From: Streptomyces aurantiogriseus
Lineage (GTDB): Bacteria; Actinomycetota; Actinomycetes; Streptomycetales; Streptomycetaceae
Direction: 5' to 3'
DNA: 64,000 nt
Assembly: GCF_014649375.1 (NCBI RefSeq)
Contig: NZ_BMSX01000018.1
Coordinates: 62,001-126,000, forward strand
Notes under the pieces: generated by a model
What the model saw: the letters and a program-made list of their open reading frames with translations, nothing else
The model's database searches: none
Told to the model about the DNA's origin: nothing
Shown here: positions 27,108-36,252 of the stretch, one piece after another
Position numbering within the stretch: the first letter of the stretch is position 1
Layout: each line of letters opens with the position of its first letter
Translations under genes and position numbers: made by a program

Positions 27108-27980
27108 TCAGCGGAACGCCGAAGGAGGAGGGGCCGGGGAAGCGACCGCCGACGCGTCCGTCACGGGGACGGCCCCGCCGGTGAAGTCGGTGAGCGGCTT
27201 GCCGTGCTCGACCCGGGCGGGGTGCGGGTCACAGGCGGCTTTGCGGGTCAGCTCGGCCACCGGCAGGGGCAGGTCCGAGGCGACGAGGACCGCGTTGCCG
27301 AACCGCTTGCCGCGCAGCACGGTCGGGTCGGCGACCAGGGCGAGTTCGGGGAAGCGGGCGGCGGCGGTGGCGATCTGGCCGCGCAGGTGGGCGAGCGGTG
27401 GGCCGTCGGCGAGGTTGGCGGCGTAGAGCCCGCCGGGCGCGAGGGCCCTGCGGACCTCGTCGAGGAACTCGGTCGAGGTCAGGTGCGCGGGCGTCCGGGC
27501 GCCGCTGAACACGTCGGCGATGACGAGGTCGGCCCATCCGTCGGGCAGCCTGACGAGCCCCTCCCGGGCGTCGACGGACCTGACCCTGATCCGCGCAGCC
27601 GGGTCCAACGGCAGTTCACGGCGTACCAGCTGGACGAGGCGCGCGTCCCGCTCGACGATCTGCTGGGTGGAGCGGGGGCGGGTGGCGGCGACGTACCGGG
27701 CGAGGGTGAAGGCGCCTCCGCCGAGGTGCACGACGCGCAGGGGCTTGCCGGGCGGGGCGGCGAGGTCGATGACGTGTCCGAGCCGCCGCTGGTACTCGAA
27801 GGAGAGGAAGGCCGGGTCGTCGAGGTCGACGTGCGACTGCGGCGCACCGTCTATGAGGAGCGTCCAGGCACGCGTCCGGTCGCGGTCGGGTACGAGCTGC
27901 GCGAGCCCGCCGTCGACGGTCTCGACGACGACGGCGGCGTCGGCGCCGCGCTCGCGCCGGGAGTTCCTGGACCTTGCCAT
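27108..27980 (-). CDS. spermidine-synthase-like methyltransferase-fold protein
   Basis: The 290-residue protein has a class I Rossmann fold. HLGGGAFTLARYV is the nucleotide-binding motif I, ADLVIADVFSGARTP is motif-IV-like, and the overall pattern follows the spermidine/spermine synthase family. It could bind decarboxylated SAM or simply SAM; many actinobacterial members lack polyamine-synthase activity. It stands alone between the GNAT gene and a small unknown gene. Confidence 0.8.
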   Translation of the reverse strand: MARSRNSRRERGADAAVVVETVDGGLAQLVPDRDRTRAWTLLIDGAPQSHVDLDDPAFLSFEYQRRLGHVIDLAAPPGKPLRVVHLGGGAFTLARYVAATRPRSTQQIVERDARLVQLVRRELPLDPAARIRVRSVDAREGLVRLPDGWADLVIADVFSGARTPAHLTSTEFLDEVRRALAPGGLYAANLADGPPLAHLRGQIATAAARFPELALVADPTVLRGKRFGNAVLVASDLPLPVAELTRKAACDPHPARVEHGKPLTDFTGGAVPVTDASAVASPAPPPSAFR

Positions 27981-28035
27981 AGAGGCATTTTCGCAGGCGG
28001 TGAGGAGACCCCGCGTGCTCAGCCAGGCCCGGAGC

Positions 28036-28434
28036 TCACCGGCAGTTGTCCGCCGCCTCGATCGTCCGCGCCGCCTCTCCCAACGCCCGCCGCAGGACGG
28101 CGGGATCGGTCGCGAGGTCCGCCTCGCCGGGCGGCACCAGCCAGTCCGAGCTCTCGTCCGGCGGCTCGGGGTTCAGTCGCAGCCCGTGCCCGTTGGTCTC
28201 CGTGCAGGTACTTCCGGGAACGTCCCAGGCAGCGGCGGTTCCCGGTGGCACGAAGAAGCCGAGCGTGCCGTCCCCGCCGTCGTGCAGGACGGGCCCCACC
28301 GCGTCCGCGTCACCGCGCCGCAGAATGTCGACCGCCTCCAGCCCTTGTCGGGTCGGCACCGTCACGACGTCACATGCCGCCACCGGCGACATACAGGGAT
28401 CGTTGCTCTGGCTGGTCTCCATCCCGGCCTCCAC
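28036..28434 (-). CDS. conserved small protein, degenerate Prim-Pol-like
   Basis: The 132-residue protein has a central VGPVLHDGGDGTLGFFVPPG segment and a conserved-looking C-terminal DPAVLRRALGEAARTIEAAD. Its GPV...FFVPPGTA pattern resembles GPV...LFAAPGTA in the 37028 gene, and such proteins are often annotated as bifunctional primase/polymerase-like. The catalytic acidic residues are not evident. It is divergent from the XRE-TPR gene, an arrangement seen repeatedly in streptomycetes, which hints at a regulatory pair. Confidence 0.65.
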   Translation of the reverse strand: MEAGMETSQSNDPCMSPVAACDVVTVPTRQGLEAVDILRRGDADAVGPVLHDGGDGTLGFFVPPGTAAAWDVPGSTCTETNGHGLRLNPEPPDESSDWLVPPGEADLATDPAVLRRALGEAARTIEAADNCR

Positions 28435-28692
28435 ACCGCACAGCCCGCTTGCAGTCCACAGCCTTCAACGCGTCGCACCGTCAACGGCTACGGCGGAAGT
28501 TGGCCGCAAAGGATGGCAGTTCATGGCAGATCAGGGATGAGATATCCGGTTTGTAGCCAAACACAGCGTGGCGACCCGACCACAGCAGGTACGTTCTTGC
28601 CCGCTGGACACCAGGGTGAGCACCCTCGAACGCATCGGTCAACTCACTCGGAATCCGGCATGGTTCGACGGTTCGCACGAGAGGACCCGGCC
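28435..28692. promoter_or_regulatory. divergent intergenic region before the XRE-TPR gene
   Basis: The 258-bp region lies between divergent genes and is notably richer in A/T around 28480-28600 than its surroundings, as expected for two promoters. The ribosome site GAGAGGA before 28693 decides the start of the regulator. No clear palindrome was found. Confidence 0.4.
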
Positions 28693-30108
28693 ATGGCGTC
28701 GTCAACGGTGACCCCACCCCGGCCCAACCGGCCACCACGGCCCAACCTCGCCTTCCGGCACCTGCGCGGACAGCGCTCGCCGGCCGAGTTCGCCGCACTG
28801 GTACGGCGGGCCGCGCGCGAGATCGGCGAGCGGGTCAGCTGCGACGCGCGCTACATCGGCCGGGTCGAGGCAGGAGAGATCCGCTGCCCCAACTACGCGT
28901 ACGAGCGGGTGTTCCTGCACATGTTCCCCGGCCGCACGCTCACCGATCTGGGGTTCGCGCCCCGCTCGTCCGTGCGCGGACGGGGGGCGCGCGCGGCAGG
29001 TGACGCGCCGGGCTCGGATGAGACACGCGGAGCGGACGAGCCGTATGACACGCAGGACCCGTGCGACACGCACCACAACCACGAGGAGAGCGACGTGCTG
29101 CGTCGCGCATTCATGACGGGCGGAGGCGCCACGGTGGCCGCCGCCTCGCTGGGCCCCTTCGGGTTCGCCCTGGACGCATCGGCGGCGGAACGTTCCGTGC
29201 GCCGCGCCGGGGCGGGCGAGGCGAGCGCCCTCGAAGAAGCGGTCCGCAGGATTCGGCTGCTGGACGACCGGCACGGCGCCGACGGTCTCTACCGGCGCGC
29301 GGCGGCCCCGCTGCGCGCCGCGTACGCGCTGCTGGACGCCGGCGCGACCCGGCAGGCGACCGACGACCGGCTGCACTCGGGCGCCGGTGAGCTCGCCATC
29401 TCGGTGGGCTGGCTGGCACACGACTCGGGCCGGTTCGACGACGCGCGCTCGCACTACGCGGAGGCCCTCGCGACCGCGCGGATGGCCGGGGACGAGGCGC
29501 TGGAGGCGCACGCGTTCTGCAACACGGCGTTCCTCGCGCGCGACGCGGGCCGACCGCGCGAGGCCGTGCGCGCGGCGCAGGCGGCCCAGCGCGTCGCGCG
29601 CCCCCTCGGCTCACCCCGGCTGATGTCGCTGCTCGCGCTGCGCGAGGCGGGCGGCTGGGCCGGCCTCGCCGACCGCACCGGCACCGAACAGGCCCTCGCA
29701 CGCGCCCAGGCCCTCTACGAGCGGGGCCCCTGCGACGCCGACCCCGAGTGGATGAGCTTCTACGGCGAGGCCGAGTTGGAGGGGCTGGAGGCGCAGTGCT
29801 GGTCCACCCTGGGCGACTGGCCGCGCGCGGCCCGGCACGCACGGCGTGCGGCGCACCTTCAGGACCCCCACTTCACCCGCAACATCGCGCTGTACACCGC
29901 CGAACTGGCGGACGACCTCGCCCGCGGCGGCCGCCCCGACGAGGCCGCGGCGGCGGGGTTGCGGGTACTGGACCTGCTGGGCCAGGTCCAGTCGTCGAGG
30001 ATCCAGACGATGCTGGCGGGCACGGCCAGAGTGCTGCTCCCTCACCGGCGGGCTTCGGGGGTGTCGGATTTCCTGGAGAGACACGCATCGAAACCGAGGG
30101 CCGTGTGA
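28693..30108 (+). CDS. XRE-type HTH / TPR regulator (Nsd-like)
   Basis: The 471-residue protein has an N-terminal XRE-like helix-turn-helix (about 12-80: FRHLRGQRSPAEFAALVRR, YIGRVEAGEIRCPNYAYERV), a hinge rich in Asp/Thr/His and a short hydrophobic stretch (FMTGGGATVAAASLGPFGF). A C-terminal TPR array (about 190-460) follows. Streptomycete proteins of this build include negative regulators of development and antibiotic production (NsdA/NsdB type); assignment to a specific one is not possible. The start at 28693 is preferred over ATG 28660 because of its ribosome site. Confidence 0.8.
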   Translation: MASSTVTPPRPNRPPRPNLAFRHLRGQRSPAEFAALVRRAAREIGERVSCDARYIGRVEAGEIRCPNYAYERVFLHMFPGRTLTDLGFAPRSSVRGRGARAAGDAPGSDETRGADEPYDTQDPCDTHHNHEESDVLRRAFMTGGGATVAAASLGPFGFALDASAAERSVRRAGAGEASALEEAVRRIRLLDDRHGADGLYRRAAAPLRAAYALLDAGATRQATDDRLHSGAGELAISVGWLAHDSGRFDDARSHYAEALATARMAGDEALEAHAFCNTAFLARDAGRPREAVRAAQAAQRVARPLGSPRLMSLLALREAGGWAGLADRTGTEQALARAQALYERGPCDADPEWMSFYGEAELEGLEAQCWSTLGDWPRAARHARRAAHLQDPHFTRNIALYTAELADDLARGGRPDEAAAAGLRVLDLLGQVQSSRIQTMLAGTARVLLPHRRASGVSDFLERHASKPRAV

Positions 30109-30125
30109 GCAGGCCCGCGCAACTG

Positions 30126-30410
30126 CGGTGCCGCCCCGCAGGCCGCCCCCCGTCCGGCAGAAGCATCGTCCGCGGCGACAGCACGTATCAGCGCCACGCC
30201 CGCCCTGGCTGCGGGCAGCCGTGCCGCCGGACGGCTCCCGTCCCGCAGAAGCCGCGCCCGCCCGGCCCAGCCGCAGCCATCGCCCACCGCGACGGCGCCC
30301 GTCAGGCGCACGCCCACCCCAGCCGCGAGCATCGCCCGCTGCCACGGCGCGCGTCGGCGCCACCCCGCCGCGGCTACGGGCAGCCGTGCCGCCGGACGGA
30401 TCCCGTCCCG
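30126..30410. repeat. degenerate direct repeats in a gene-free gap
   Basis: The 369-bp gap between 30108 and 30478 has no convincing gene. It contains a 39-bp imperfect direct repeat, 30208-30246 and 30372-30410 (consensus begins GGCTrCGGGCAGCCGTGCC), and a more decayed related copy from about 30126. Short open frames here only reflect the GC-rich repeat. Confidence 0.7.
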
Positions 30411-30477
30411 GGGAAAGCGGCGCGCCGCGAGCGCGGGTGAGCGGACGCACCCGTCCGCAGCAGCCCCGCGGGGGTCG

Positions 30478-31074
30478 TCACGCCGCCAGGTGCCCCAAGT
30501 CGTTCCAGCTCTCGATCGCCGGCTCGCCGTAAGCCCAGCCCAGGACGGACAGCGACGTCGGATTGAGCCGGATCCGTGCCGCGAAGTCCAGCGGCAGCCC
30601 CAGCCACCGTGCGCCGATCGACCGGAGGATGTGCCCGTGGGCGAACACGAGGACGTCCCGGTCCTCGGCGCGTGCCCAGGCGACGACCTCGTCCGCGCGC
30701 GCGGTGACCTCCCCCAGGCTCTCGCCCTCGGGCACCCCGTCACGCCAGATGAGCCAGCCCGGCCGGGCGGCCTGGATGTCGGCGGGGGTCAGGCCCTCGT
30801 AGGCGCCGTAGTCCCACTCCATGAGCGTGTCCCACACCGTGGCCCGCTCGCCGAAGCCGGCGATCTCGCACGTCTCACGCGCGCGTGCCAGCGGGCTGAC
30901 GCGTATCTCGACGTCGGGGAGGCTGTCGAACGGCGCCCGGTGCAGCCGCTCGCCGAGCAACTCGGCACCGCGGCGGCCCTCTTCCAGCAGGGGCACGTCG
31001 GTCCTGCCGGTGTGCTTGCCGGACAGTGACCACTCCGTCTGTCCGTGCCGGGCCAGCAGGATGCGCGGTGCCAT
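30478..31074 (-). CDS. histidine phosphatase family protein (phosphoglycerate mutase-like)
   Basis: The 198-residue protein has the RHG motif LLARHGQTEW at the N-terminus, the second-His segment VFAHGHILRSIG, and Arg/Glu residues in VSPLARARETCE and MEWDYGAYEG. All four catalytic-pocket elements are present. The start at 31074 sits directly before the RHG motif with an AAAGG ribosome site. The substrate is unknown; family members hydrolyse small phosphate esters or act as mutases. Confidence 0.88.
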   Translation of the reverse strand: MAPRILLARHGQTEWSLSGKHTGRTDVPLLEEGRRGAELLGERLHRAPFDSLPDVEIRVSPLARARETCEIAGFGERATVWDTLMEWDYGAYEGLTPADIQAARPGWLIWRDGVPEGESLGEVTARADEVVAWARAEDRDVLVFAHGHILRSIGARWLGLPLDFAARIRLNPTSLSVLGWAYGEPAIESWNDLGHLAA

Positions 31075-31288
31075 GGGGGACCTTTCCGGGAAAACCCTGG
31101 GGGAACCAAGGGACAAATCAGAGGCGGAACCCCTCCATCATCGCTCACCCTGAACAGGGGCAACCCGGCGGGCGATCTCAGCGTCTTTGAGGGCCGGGGG
31201 CGTTCGGAACGGGCGCGTACACACGCCGTAGAGTGGCACCTCCCGTGCCACTGGCGCCGCAGCGACAAGAAGAGGGGGAGGCGATCGG

Positions 31289-32263
31289 ATGCCGCAGACC
31301 GAGACACCGGGCACCGAGGCGGCGCCGAAGAGCCGACTGCGCTGGTGGACCGAACTGCCGCTGATCCTGCTGGTGTACGCGTGCTACTCGGCGGGCCGGC
31401 TGCTCGCACGCGGGGACGTCACCACGGCCGTCGACCACGGTCTCGCGATCCTGCGGATCGAGAAGTTCCTGCACATCAACGCGGAGCACCCGCTGAACCG
31501 CCTCTTCAGGACCGAGGCGTGGATCGGCGTCCCGGCGGACTTCTGGTACGCGTCGCTGCACTACCTGGTGACGCCGGTGCTCCTGGTCTGGCTGTTCCGC
31601 TCGCGTGCCGTCCACTACCGGGCGGCCCGCACCTGGTTGATGACGTCGACCTTCATAGGTCTGATCGGCTTCACCCTGCTGCCCACCTGCCCACCCCGGT
31701 TGCTGTCGGCGAACCACGGTTTCGTGGACACGATGGCCCAGTACAGCTCGTACGGCTGGTGGGGCGGCGAGGCGAGCGCGCCGCGGGGGCTGGGCGGCAT
31801 GACCAACCAGTACGCGGCCATGCCGAGTCTGCACGTGGGCTGGGCGCTGTGGTGCGGGGTGATGCTGTGGCGCCACGGCCGCACCCGCACGGCGAAGGTG
31901 GCGGCCGTCGTCTACCCGCTGGTGACGGTGATCGTGGTGATGGGCACCGCGAACCACTACTTCCTCGACGCGGTCGCGGGCGCGGCCGTGATGGGCGTGG
32001 GCCTGCTGCTGGCGCCGCTGGTGATGCGGCGGACGGACCGGATCCGCGCCCGGTTCGCGGCCCGCGGCCCGATCGCCACGGCGCGTGTCCCCCTCGTCTC
32101 GACGGCCTCTCCGGGCACAGAGGCCTCGATTGTCAGTGGCGGATGCCAGACTTCCACGGGTGAGCGAATTCCACGGCAGCGCGAGCCACGGCTCGGCCCC
32201 GGAGCCGAGCCGGGTGCCTCCTCCTCGGACGCGGGGGACGGCGCTCCGGCAGCGGCTCGCTGA
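31289..32263 (+). CDS. PAP2-superfamily membrane phosphatase/transferase
   Basis: The 324-residue integral membrane protein has about six hydrophobic segments and the PAP2 signature: AAMPSLHVGWA (motif 2 His) and GTANHYFLDAVAG (motif 3 His/Asp). The arrangement resembles the inositol-phosphorylceramide-synthase-like PAP2_3 group. The last 60 residues are polar and disordered, and the 3' end overlaps the start of the nuclease gene at 32160 in another frame. The lipid substrate is unknown. Confidence 0.87.
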   Translation: MPQTETPGTEAAPKSRLRWWTELPLILLVYACYSAGRLLARGDVTTAVDHGLAILRIEKFLHINAEHPLNRLFRTEAWIGVPADFWYASLHYLVTPVLLVWLFRSRAVHYRAARTWLMTSTFIGLIGFTLLPTCPPRLLSANHGFVDTMAQYSSYGWWGGEASAPRGLGGMTNQYAAMPSLHVGWALWCGVMLWRHGRTRTAKVAAVVYPLVTVIVVMGTANHYFLDAVAGAAVMGVGLLLAPLVMRRTDRIRARFAARGPIATARVPLVSTASPGTEASIVSGGCQTSTGERIPRQREPRLGPGAEPGASSSDAGDGAPAAAR

Positions 32264-33335
32264 CCTGCGCGGTCCCGACGTACCCGCCAAGGCGCTGGAC
32301 GCCCGCGCCCTCGCGGCGCTCGCCGCGAACCCGGGCTGCAGACGACGCGCGATCCTCGACGGCGCCGGGGTGAACAAGGCGGCGCTGGCGAGCGCTCTGG
32401 GCTCGCCCTCGGCCTTCGGGCAGTCGCAGTTCGCCCTGACGCGGGGCAACGCGTTCGAGGCGAAGGTGAAGGCGGACGGCGGCGCGGAACTGCTGCGTCT
32501 GGTACACGAACGGCTGGACCCGCGCGCGGAGCCGCCCGCCGGGGCGAGCGTCCCCGACCTGTCGGCGATCGGTCCCGAGGGCCGTACGGCGCGGACGGCG
32601 CTGGCGCTGCGCGAGGCCACCGAGGCGTCCGGCACGTGGACGCTGCTCGACCACCCGATGCTCGCGCTCGACGTCGCGGGCTCCCCCGCCTTCCTGGAGC
32701 CGGACGCGGTGGTGGTGCACCCGGACGGCAGCTGGACCGTCGTGGAGATCAAGTCGTTCCCGATGCTGGACGGCTCGGCGGACCCGGCGAAGGTCGGCGC
32801 GGCCGCCCGGCAGGCCGCCGTGTACGTGCTCGCGCTGGAGGAGGTAGCCGGCCGTCTCGACCCGGCCCCGCGCGTGCGCCACCGCGTGCTCCTCGTCTGT
32901 CCCAAGGACTTCTCCAACCTGCCCACCGCCTCCGCCGTGGACGTCCGCAAGCAGCGCGCGGTCACCAGCCGGCAGCTGGCCCGGCTCACCCGCATCCAGG
33001 ACATCGCCGACGCCCTCCCGGAGGGCACGTGCTTCAGCCCCGAGCTGCCCGCCGAGCAGCTCACGGCGGCCGTCGAGTCGGTCCCGGCGACGTACGCGCC
33101 CGAGTGCCTGGCCGCCTGCGAGCTGGCGTTCCACTGCCGCGACCGCTCCCGCGCGGCCGACGCCGTGACCACCCTGGGCCGCCCGGTCCGCGCCGAGCTG
33201 GGCGGGCTGACGACGGTCGAGGACGTGCTGGCCGCCGCGCGCGGCCGGGCCGGGGACCCGGACGACCCGGCGGTCGCGGCGCTGCGCAGGGCGGCTCAGC
33301 TGCGGGACGAGGCTCTGGGGGCGATGTGTCACTGA
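32160..33335 (+). CDS. PD-(D/E)XK nuclease with Cas4/AddB-like Fe-S cysteines
   Basis: The 391-residue protein has the nuclease motif Asp182 ... Glu196-x-Lys198 in FLEPDAVVVHPDG and WTVVEIKSF, and an upstream GNAFE helix like the Cas4/RecB family. One Cys near the N-terminus (Cys60 in NPGCRRR) and three near the C-terminus (Cys316, Cys320, Cys326) match the split 1+3 pattern that holds a 4Fe-4S cluster in Cas4, AddB and Dna2. GTG 32160 is taken as start but the ribosome site is weak. The gene is coupled to an unknown protein and an SF1 helicase, suggesting a DNA-end-processing complex. Confidence 0.82.
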   Translation: MSEFHGSASHGSAPEPSRVPPPRTRGTALRQRLADLRGPDVPAKALDARALAALAANPGCRRRAILDGAGVNKAALASALGSPSAFGQSQFALTRGNAFEAKVKADGGAELLRLVHERLDPRAEPPAGASVPDLSAIGPEGRTARTALALREATEASGTWTLLDHPMLALDVAGSPAFLEPDAVVVHPDGSWTVVEIKSFPMLDGSADPAKVGAAARQAAVYVLALEEVAGRLDPAPRVRHRVLLVCPKDFSNLPTASAVDVRKQRAVTSRQLARLTRIQDIADALPEGTCFSPELPAEQLTAAVESVPATYAPECLAACELAFHCRDRSRAADAVTTLGRPVRAELGGLTTVEDVLAAARGRAGDPDDPAVAALRRAAQLRDEALGAMCH

Positions 33336-34915
33336 TCGCCACCCTCGCCCGCCTCGAGGCCGTCACCACCGGCCGTGCCCAGCCCGCCGCCACCGTCCGG
33401 CACCGGCATCTGTCCGAGCGGCCGTTGGTGTTCGTGCCGCTGACCACCGCCGGTGAGGCCGGCGCCCCGCTCGGCGCGCTGGTCGGCACCGACCGGGACA
33501 CGCCCCGGCTGCTCGTCGTACCGCAGCCGCGCGACCGTGACCTCCGGTTCGCGTTCCTGGCGGAGCTGGCCGACATCGTCCTGCCGTACATCGACTCCTA
33601 CGCCGACGCCGTCGAGGCCGCCGAGCGGAGTGAGACCGACCCGGAGACCGGCAAGCGCGTCAAGGTCGAGGTCGAGCTGTGCGCCGACGCGCCCCAGCTG
33701 GTCGTCCCGAGCCGCGCGGGCGTCGACTTCGTCCGCCTGCTGGGCCGCTCGATGCGCTTTCGGCGTACGGCGGAGCAGGACCCGGAGACGCCGTATCCGG
33801 CGCCCCCGCGCGTGCCCTTGCTCGGGCGGTGGCTGACGCACTTCGGGGAGCGGGCCCGGGTGCCCGGCTCCTCGCTGCTGCTGGCGCTGACGGAGGTGCT
33901 GGGCCGGCACTGGGCGACCGGGCAGTCCAGCCTGGAGGACCAGCATCTGGGGGCGCTGCTCGCCTGGATCGACCCGCCCGAGGGCAGCACGGGCGCCGAG
34001 GCCGCGCTCCACGCCGAGCTGGCGCGCGACGACCGGGACCAGCTGTTGTGCCCGCCGGCCGGTCCGGCGACCGACCCGGCGTTCGACAACAAGCTGCTCG
34101 CTCCGGCCATCGAGCGCTACGACCGCGCGCGTACCGCCCTGGCCGCCGCCGAGGACGGCCTGCAGGCCGACGACCGGCTGGGCGAGCTGACCGCGGCCGA
34201 GCGGGAGATCCGCGAGCTGGTGCGCAGCCGGACGCTGCCCACCTGGCAGAAGGTGTGGAAGGGCATCGACCTGCTGCGGGAGCTGCCGGAGGGGGCGCAC
34301 GTCGAGGAGCGGTGGACGCGCGACCGCTGGTCGTTCACCGGCCACCGCGACCGGGTCGTGGCGGGCGAGCCGCCGCAGCCGCGCCGCGACGACGCGGTCA
34401 CCGCCGCCAACAAGCTGGCCACGCGCGAGCGCGAACAGGCCCGTCTGGAGGCGCAGGAGGCCCTCGACGATCCGCTGGTGATGGCGGGGCGGCGGCTGGC
34501 CGGGGAGGCGTTCGCGGGCGAGGTCGTCGATGTCGTCATGGCGTACAGCGAGGGCAAGCGGCCGAGTCCCCGCCCGCTGGTCACGGTCCGTACGGAGGAC
34601 CGGCCGCATCTCGGTGAGCGGGCGAAGGTGTTCCGGTCGCTGGGCGGCAAGCCGCAGGCGGCGGAGTTCGTGGGCCAGGAGGACGAGGGCCTGCTCGTGC
34701 TGCGGATCGTCGACAAGATGGGCCGCGGCAAGGAGCCCGAGGTGGGGTCGGTGCCCGAGAAGGGCGACCGGGTGTGCTTCACGCTCTTCGAGCACGAGCA
34801 GCGCGGCGGCGCGAAGCTGCCCGACCCGGAGGAGACACCGTGGACGCACGGCGGACCGCCCGGTGAGCAGGTGCCCGAGGCCGCCGATTCCGTCACCGAG
34901 GAGGACATGCTGTGA
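33326..34915 (+). CDS. unknown middle protein of the nuclease-helicase operon
   Basis: The 529-residue soluble protein is not recognised. It is mostly helical, with charged stretches (REREQARLEAQEALDDPLV) and a C-terminal beta-rich part (PLVTVRTEDRPHLGERAKVF). It starts at GTG inside the end of the nuclease gene and ends with a GTGA overlap into the helicase gene, so all three are translationally coupled. The order suggests a scaffold or DNA-binding subunit joining nuclease and helicase. No Walker, zinc or nuclease motif was found. Confidence 0.8.
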   Translation: MSLIATLARLEAVTTGRAQPAATVRHRHLSERPLVFVPLTTAGEAGAPLGALVGTDRDTPRLLVVPQPRDRDLRFAFLAELADIVLPYIDSYADAVEAAERSETDPETGKRVKVEVELCADAPQLVVPSRAGVDFVRLLGRSMRFRRTAEQDPETPYPAPPRVPLLGRWLTHFGERARVPGSSLLLALTEVLGRHWATGQSSLEDQHLGALLAWIDPPEGSTGAEAALHAELARDDRDQLLCPPAGPATDPAFDNKLLAPAIERYDRARTALAAAEDGLQADDRLGELTAAEREIRELVRSRTLPTWQKVWKGIDLLRELPEGAHVEERWTRDRWSFTGHRDRVVAGEPPQPRRDDAVTAANKLATREREQARLEAQEALDDPLVMAGRRLAGEAFAGEVVDVVMAYSEGKRPSPRPLVTVRTEDRPHLGERAKVFRSLGGKPQAAEFVGQEDEGLLVLRIVDKMGRGKEPEVGSVPEKGDRVCFTLFEHEQRGGAKLPDPEETPWTHGGPPGEQVPEAADSVTEEDML

Positions 34916-36252
34916 CCACCGAGGCCGTCTTCGACCCCGGTACCGCCGCCGCCCGCGCCACCGACGCGATCCTCCACGACACGCTGCACGGCAGCGCGCG
35001 CGGTGTGGTCGTCGACTCCCCGCCGGGCGCCGGCAAGTCCACGCTCGTCGTCCGCGCGGCGCTGGAACTGGCGGACGCCGGGCGGCCGCTGATGGTGGTC
35101 GCGCAGACCAACGCCCAGGTCGACGACCTGGTCCTGCGGCTCGCCGAGAAGAGCCCCGAGCTGCCGGTGGGCCGTCTGCACAGCAGCGACGCCGACGCCT
35201 ACGACAAGGCGCTGGACGACCTGCCGAACGTACGGAAGTCGGCGAAGGCGGCCGAGCTCACCGGCCTGCCCGTCGTCATCTCCACGGCGGCGAAGTGGGC
35301 GCATGTGAAGGCCGACGAGCCATGGCGGCACGCGATCGTGGACGAGGCGTACCAGATGCGCTCGGACGGGTTGCTCGCCGTGGCCGGGTTGTTCGAGCGG
35401 GCGCTGTTCGTGGGCGACCCGGGGCAGCTGGACCCGTTCGCGATCGTGGGCAGTGAGCAGTGGGCGGGCCTGTCGTACGACCCGTCGGCCTCGGCGGTGA
35501 CGACGCTGCTGGCGCACAACCCGGACCTGCCGCAGCACCGCCTGCCGGTGTCCTGGCGCCTCCCGGCGTCGGCGGCGCCCCTGGTCTCGGACGCGTTCTA
35601 CCCGTACACCCCCTTCCGCAGCGGCACGGACCACGGGGACCGGCGCCTGGCCTTCGCCGTGCCGTCGGACGGCTCCGGGCCGGACCGGGTGATCGACGAG
35701 GCGGCGGAGTCCGGCTGGGGCCTGCTGGAACTGCCCGCCCGGCACACGCCGCGCACGGACCCGGAGGCGGTACGGGCGGTCGCGACGGTCGTCCGCCGCC
35801 TGCTGGACCGAGGCGGCGCGGCCACCTCCGAACGCTCCCCCGATCCCACCCCCCTCACCCCCGACCGGATCGCCGTCGGCACGGCACACCGCGACCAGGC
35901 GGCGGCAATCCGCGCGGCACTCGCCGAGCTGGGCGTCACGGACGTCACCGTGGACACGGCCAACCGGCTCCAGGGCCGGGAGTACGACGTCACGGTGATC
36001 CTCCACCCCCTCTCCGGCCGCCCCGACGCCACCGCCTTCCACCTGGAAACGGGCCGCCTCTGCGTCCTCGCCTCCCGCCACCGGCACGCGTGCATCGTGG
36101 TGTGCCGGGCGGGGGTGGGCGAGCTCCTGGACGACTATCCGTCGACCGAGCCGGTACAGCTGGGGACGGTCGTGAAGTTCCCGGACGGCTGGGAAGCCAA
36201 CCACGCAGTACTGGCCCACCTGGCGGAACACCGCATCAGCCACCGTCCCTGA
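34912..36252 (+). CDS. SF1B (Upf1/Dna2-like) DNA helicase
   Basis: The 446-residue protein has superfamily-1 helicase motifs in order: Walker A DSPPGAGKST (about 35-44), Walker B IVDEAY, motif III VGDPGQLDPF, motif V-like DTANRLQGREYDVTVI and motif VI-like VLASRHRHACIVV. It is compact, with no accessory nuclease domain; the nuclease is supplied by the first gene of the operon. The GTG start overlaps the preceding stop. It probably translocates on single-stranded DNA or RNA in a complex with the two upstream products. Confidence 0.87.
   Translation: MTTEAVFDPGTAAARATDAILHDTLHGSARGVVVDSPPGAGKSTLVVRAALELADAGRPLMVVAQTNAQVDDLVLRLAEKSPELPVGRLHSSDADAYDKALDDLPNVRKSAKAAELTGLPVVISTAAKWAHVKADEPWRHAIVDEAYQMRSDGLLAVAGLFERALFVGDPGQLDPFAIVGSEQWAGLSYDPSASAVTTLLAHNPDLPQHRLPVSWRLPASAAPLVSDAFYPYTPFRSGTDHGDRRLAFAVPSDGSGPDRVIDEAAESGWGLLELPARHTPRTDPEAVRAVATVVRRLLDRGGAATSERSPDPTPLTPDRIAVGTAHRDQAAAIRAALAELGVTDVTVDTANRLQGREYDVTVILHPLSGRPDATAFHLETGRLCVLASRHRHACIVVCRAGVGELLDDYPSTEPVQLGTVVKFPDGWEANHAVLAHLAEHRISHRP

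Noticed and set aside
29111..30440. Several overlapping frames on both strands through 29.1-30.4 kb
   Set aside because: They are GC-rich shadows of the XRE-TPR gene or of the degenerate repeats; amino-acid composition is Arg/Pro/Ala-dominated with no motifs.
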